Assembly (NCBI GenBank): GCA_007695205.1
Contig: REEF01000310.1
Location: forward strand, 1 to 7,886
Reading direction: 5' to 3'
From: Planctomycetaceae bacterium
Lineage (GTDB): Bacteria; Planctomycetota; Planctomycetia; Pirellulales; Pirellulaceae
Length of the DNA stretch: 7,886 nucleotides
Below, in pieces: positions 5,599-7,886 of the stretch. The notes under the pieces were generated by a model, which made no database searches, had not been told where the DNA came from, and saw only the letters and a list, made by a program, of their open reading frames with translations. The first letter of the stretch is position 1. Each line of letters begins with the position of its first letter. A program made the position numbers and the translations under genes.

Positions 5599-5600
5599 CT

Positions 5601-6158
5601 CCGTACAACTTCTTCTACAGCAAGTCCTACAGCTACCAGTTCGCCGGCCCGTTCCAACACTGGGGTGGCCAAGTGGAGTGGCAGATCACCGAATCGTGGC
5701 GAATGACCGCGGGCGACGAAGACAACAACCTGTCGGGACAGCAGGGGGAAACGCGTTTTACGAACCGCACACGCTACAGTTGGTTGGTGGCCCTGCCGAT
5801 CACCTGCCGCCTGGAATACGTGTTCCATCACTGGCTGGGCTACCAGGAAGCCGGGGCGGCCGACGGTGGCGATGCGTACTGGTACGGAATCGATCAGTAC
5901 TTGCACTATGCACTCAATGACTGCTGGAAACTCGGAGTTCGCTTCGAGTGGTTCCGCGACGAACAGGGCACACGCGTCGGCCTGAATCGCCCCAGCAATC
6001 CCAACAACCCGCCCTTCGTCGGCAACTTCTGGTCGCTGTCGGCCGGTGTCAACTGGACGCCGACCAAGAACCTGACCGTCCGCCCAGAGTTGCGCTGGGA
6101 TTGGTTCGACGGGACCGGCCTGCCCTATGACACCAAAACGGAGCAGTTCATGCTGGCG
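5601..6158 (+). pseudogene. BBP2-type outer membrane beta-barrel porin, internal part
   Basis: The frame opens at ATG 5595, but the homologous sequence starts about 'PYNFFYSKSYSYQFAGPFQHWGG' (coding from 5601). It continues as alternating aromatic/polar beta-strands to 'LTVRPELRWDWFDGTG' (160-174, counted from ATG 5595) and 'TKTEQFMLA' (180-188), a pattern I associate with planctomycete barrels of the OmpL-like BBP2 family (Pfam PF07642). Full proteins are roughly twice this length, so the N-terminal half is lost. A second gap is likely at residues 40/41 (around 5714), where 'WRMTAG' runs directly into 'DEDNNLSG' without the usual strands between. The native C-terminal strand is also missing; the frame continues into antisense of an ATPase gene until 6281. 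With no signal peptide it cannot reach the outer membrane. Confidence 0.72.
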
Positions 6159-6160
6159 GC

Positions 6161-6346
6161 CGTTGGGTCTTTGAACTTGTCGAACCATTGCTTCCAGAGC
6201 GGGACCTTGACGGGCGGAGTCAACTGGTTCGTCCCGTGTTCCAGGCGGCTTTTCTCCACCTGGGCGGCGTTCAATCCATGAACGGAATCCGTGCCCAAAC
6301 GCTGCAGGATCTGTTCAGCAGCTTCAAAAATGGACTTCGACGGCAT
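6161..6346 (-). pseudogene. Cation-transporting P-type ATPase, first 62 residues
   Basis: ATG 6346 has GGAG about 7 bases upstream and opens 'MPSKSIFEAAEQILQRLGT'. It continues 'GLNAAQVEKSRLEHGTNQL' (24-42), then 'TPPVKVPLWKQWFDKFKDPT' (43-62). This is the cytosolic N-terminal region of calcium-transporting (PMCA/SERCA-like) P-type ATPases, which normally run to about 900 residues and continue with the first membrane helix right after 'KFKDPx'. Here the native sequence ends at Thr62 (6161), and 11 unrelated codons lead to a stop at 6125. No membrane segment, phosphorylation site or nucleotide domain is left, so no transport is possible. It meets the barrel remnant tail to tail on opposite strands. 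Confidence 0.78.
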
Positions 6347-6642
6347 CGCGATCTCCGAGGTTGCAAAACTTCCCAGTCGGCGAATCCTCTGATCCTAGCG
6401 CAGCATCGTCACAACGCAAAGGGGGCGGGTTTGCAGCTAGCATTTCGCAAGATTGCGATCAAGGCCCGAGCGGAGAAAACCCTCCTAAGAAGCCATAAGA
6501 CAATAGCCTGTGTGGGTCATTGTCGCCAAGATCGCCCCGGTTTGATTACGGCTTGTTGAGACGCACGAAAAATCGAGCTTGGCGAAGCGGGCCCGACCTG
6601 CGATACTCCCGCCACTTGTGTTCTCACCGCAGGAAGATCGTC
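6347..6642. other. Divergent intergenic region
   Basis: These 296 bases separate the ATPase remnant (minus) from the DUF6268-like gene (plus). No gene, strong hairpin or repeat was seen. A weak TTGATT at 6541-6546 could be part of a promoter for the downstream gene, but no matching -10 element stands out. The stretch should hold promoters for both directions. Confidence 0.4.
6631..6636 (+). promoter_or_regulatory. Ribosome binding site of the DUF6268-like gene
   Basis: AGGAAG lies 6 bases before ATG 6643. It decides against the in-frame ATG at 6520, which would add 41 Arg-rich residues ahead of the signal peptide. Confidence 0.6.
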
Positions 6643-7704
6643 ATGCGCTCGGTGATCGTTCTATGCTCCCCGGATACACTTCAAATGTGGGTAATAATCG
6701 CTGCATTATCCGGGGTGTTTCTGTGTGCGCCACCGGCGTTCGCCACGGAACTGGACGGCGATTTCCCCTCGCTCGCCGAGTATTGGTCAGCCGAGTGGCC
6801 GCCGAACGCTTGGCAGGAGGACTTAGCAAACCCCCCGTTGGTGAGTGCCTACGAAGTCAATTGGGACGAGGCGACTCGGGTGGACATCGACGACCTGCAG
6901 GACAAGGGGTTCGATCTGAATAATCCGTTCGGAGCGAACTTCTACTGCGGGGCCGGCTACCCCGCTCCGACCCAATGGCTGATTGGGAAGGGAGACGAGC
7001 TGGGGATTCTTAGCTTGCAGTTGGGCAGCAGCGGAACAGGGCAGTGCGGTAGTTTAGCTAAAACGATGGACCTCGGCATCGCGATCCATTTCATCAGCGG
7101 CCCCGTTCAGACGGACCTGCCACCACGGGTCTATGATTTTACCCTGGGGATACCCTTCCGTGGACTGGTTGGCGATTCGTGGAGGTATGACCTGTTGTTC
7201 CGGATGGGCTGGTACAGCGATTTCAAGGGCAGTGCGCGTGAGGGGATCCGATTCCCTTCGCATCTGGTGTTATACAACCGGGCGACGGACTGGTGGGAAT
7301 GGGTGCTGGGTGTCGATGTTCTGGACCGCGATGACATCCTGCTGCTACCTGTTTTCGGTGCTCTATGGACACCCAGCGAGAAATGGAGATTCGAGGCGGT
7401 GTTCCCTCGACCCCTGATCGGCCGCCGTTTCGCTGAAGGCCGCTGGGTGTACTTCACGGCTCAGATGGGGGGAGGTACATGGGACATCAAACGTGACGGT
7501 GGAGCGGAAGACGTGTTCACCTATCGCGATCTGCAGGTGCTGCTGGGAGTTCAAGGTCCGTCTCTTGGTGGACTGCTGGGTTTGTCATCGAAAAACTTCC
7601 TGGAGATAGGCTACGTCTTCGAACGCCATCTGGAGTACCGTTCGGGCTCCCCGGTCTACAAGCCGCCGGATATGGTCCTGCTGCGCACGGTCGCCCGGTA
7701 CTAG
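6643..7704 (+). CDS. DUF6268-like outer membrane beta-barrel protein
   Basis: The product is 353 residues. A long signal region has a hydrophobic core 'MWVIIAALSGVFLCAPPAFA' (15-34) and likely cleavage after Ala34. The mature part begins with an acidic, Trp-rich segment (38-60) and then alternates short amphipathic strands rich in Trp, Tyr and Phe, such as 'RVYDFTLGIPFRG', 'WRYDLLFRMGWYSDF', 'WWEWVLGVDVLDRDDILLLP' and 'WRFEAVFPRPLIGRRF'. 'FTYRDLQVLLGVQG', then 'NFLEIGYVFERHLEYRSG', and a final Tyr fit the C-terminal half of planctomycete DUF6268 barrels. It ends on an aromatic residue, as outer membrane barrels do. The function of the family is unknown. The gene stands alone on the plus strand. 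An alternative start at Met15 (6685) would give a shorter signal but lacks a ribosome site. It is the only gene right of 4341 that looks whole. Confidence 0.85.
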   Translation: MRSVIVLCSPDTLQMWVIIAALSGVFLCAPPAFATELDGDFPSLAEYWSAEWPPNAWQEDLANPPLVSAYEVNWDEATRVDIDDLQDKGFDLNNPFGANFYCGAGYPAPTQWLIGKGDELGILSLQLGSSGTGQCGSLAKTMDLGIAIHFISGPVQTDLPPRVYDFTLGIPFRGLVGDSWRYDLLFRMGWYSDFKGSAREGIRFPSHLVLYNRATDWWEWVLGVDVLDRDDILLLPVFGALWTPSEKWRFEAVFPRPLIGRRFAEGRWVYFTAQMGGGTWDIKRDGGAEDVFTYRDLQVLLGVQGPSLGGLLGLSSKNFLEIGYVFERHLEYRSGSPVYKPPDMVLLRTVARY

Positions 7705-7758
7705 ACCTCAAACAAGCGATGGCCCTGTACATTTTCGGAAAACCTTTCGAAAAAAAGT

Positions 7759-7831
7759 GAAATCCTCCGCGTTTTTTGCGGTTAAATGAATGCGTAGACA
7801 GACGTCCATTTACCCGAAAACGGAGGATTTC
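7759..7831. repeat. Long imperfect stem-loop over a GGAGG site
   Basis: GAAATCCTCCG (7759-7769) is exactly reverse-complementary to CGGAGGATTTC (7821-7831). Pairing continues inward with interruptions: TTTT...GCGG.TAAATG (to 7788) against CATTTA.CCGAAAA (7807-7820), with an 18-base loop. The right arm contains GGAGG (7822-7826), which the stem would hide. It begins about 55 bases after the stop of the barrel gene. It may end that transcript or, as in several insertion sequences, block translation of a following transposase from read-through RNA (inference). Confidence 0.65.
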
Positions 7832-7833
7832 AA

Positions 7834-7886
7834 GTACGAAGTGTAGCAAAACGACTCGCGGATCGCAAGCGAAAGATTCTGAAACG
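7834..7886 (+). other. Open basic frame at the window edge, possible transposase start
   Basis: The frame from 7834 reads 'VRSVAKRLADRKRKILK' and runs off the window. The Lys/Arg-rich helix resembles the start of some DDE transposases. It follows GGAGG by 7 bases, but no ATG, GTG or TTG stands in frame (the codon at 7834 is GTA). The call is weak: a mutated or unusual start, or chance. Confidence 0.25.

Noticed and set aside
5589..6188. 199-codon minus-strand open frame opposite the barrel remnant
   Set aside because: The plus frame carries the barrel pattern. The minus frame shows no domain and crosses both fragment junctions.
6520..6642. Upstream start for the DUF6268-like protein
   Set aside because: It would add 41 basic residues before a clear signal peptide, and the ribosome site supports 6643.

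Overview
The window looks like a piece of a Planctomycetota chromosome. The GC-rich composition, the strong AAGGAG-type ribosome sites and above all the protein families point there: a twin-arginine aldo/keto reductase of the 'LGKTGL...WRLM' type, sugar phosphate isomerase/epimerase paralogues, a multihaem lipoprotein, PQQ-like beta-propeller proteins that begin 'DWPQWRHDANRSGAT', a BBP2-type outer membrane barrel and a DUF6268-type barrel. This assignment comes from recognised sequence style, not from a database search.

Region 1 (1-3653, minus strand) is one tight operon read right to left. It holds a shortened cytosolic-type sugar phosphate isomerase/epimerase (3183-3653), a signal-peptide-bearing relative (2282-3181), a Tat-exported aldo/keto reductase-like protein (1116-2246), a tetrahaem cytochrome c lipoprotein (400-1077) and the N-terminus of a secreted protein that resembles a right-handed beta-helix (1-289, running off the window). 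Gaps are 1, 35, 38 and 110 bases. Four of the five products are predicted to be exported. This suggests an envelope pathway that handles a carbohydrate or polyol, possibly with the cytochrome as electron carrier. The substrate cannot be read from the sequence.

Region 2 (about 3654-4520) is repeat-rich. A large palindrome (3664-3778) touches the ribosome site of the operon's first gene. Three copies of a 19-20 base motif (GACCCCCGTCCCCTTTT(T)CC) follow. Two of them form perfect 19-base inverted ends around a 531-base segment (3938-4468) that carries a remnant nucleotidyltransferase toxin-antitoxin-like pair and the C-terminal scrap of an unknown gene.

Region 3 (4519-6346) is a chain of gene pieces joined end to end: the N-terminus of one PQQ-like propeller protein, the C-terminus of another, an internally shortened BBP2-type barrel that lacks both ends, and the first 62 residues of a cation-transporting P-type ATPase. 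With the shortened isomerase, at least six genes in 3 kb are broken. Either this is a decaying, rearranged region, or the assembly is chimeric at short repeats. The raw sequence alone cannot separate the two.

Region 4 (6347-7886) returns to ordinary sequence: an intact DUF6268-like outer membrane barrel (6643-7704), then an AT-richer stretch with a long imperfect stem that covers a GGAGG site ahead of a short basic open frame, possibly the edge of an insertion sequence. No tRNA, rRNA or CRISPR array was seen.
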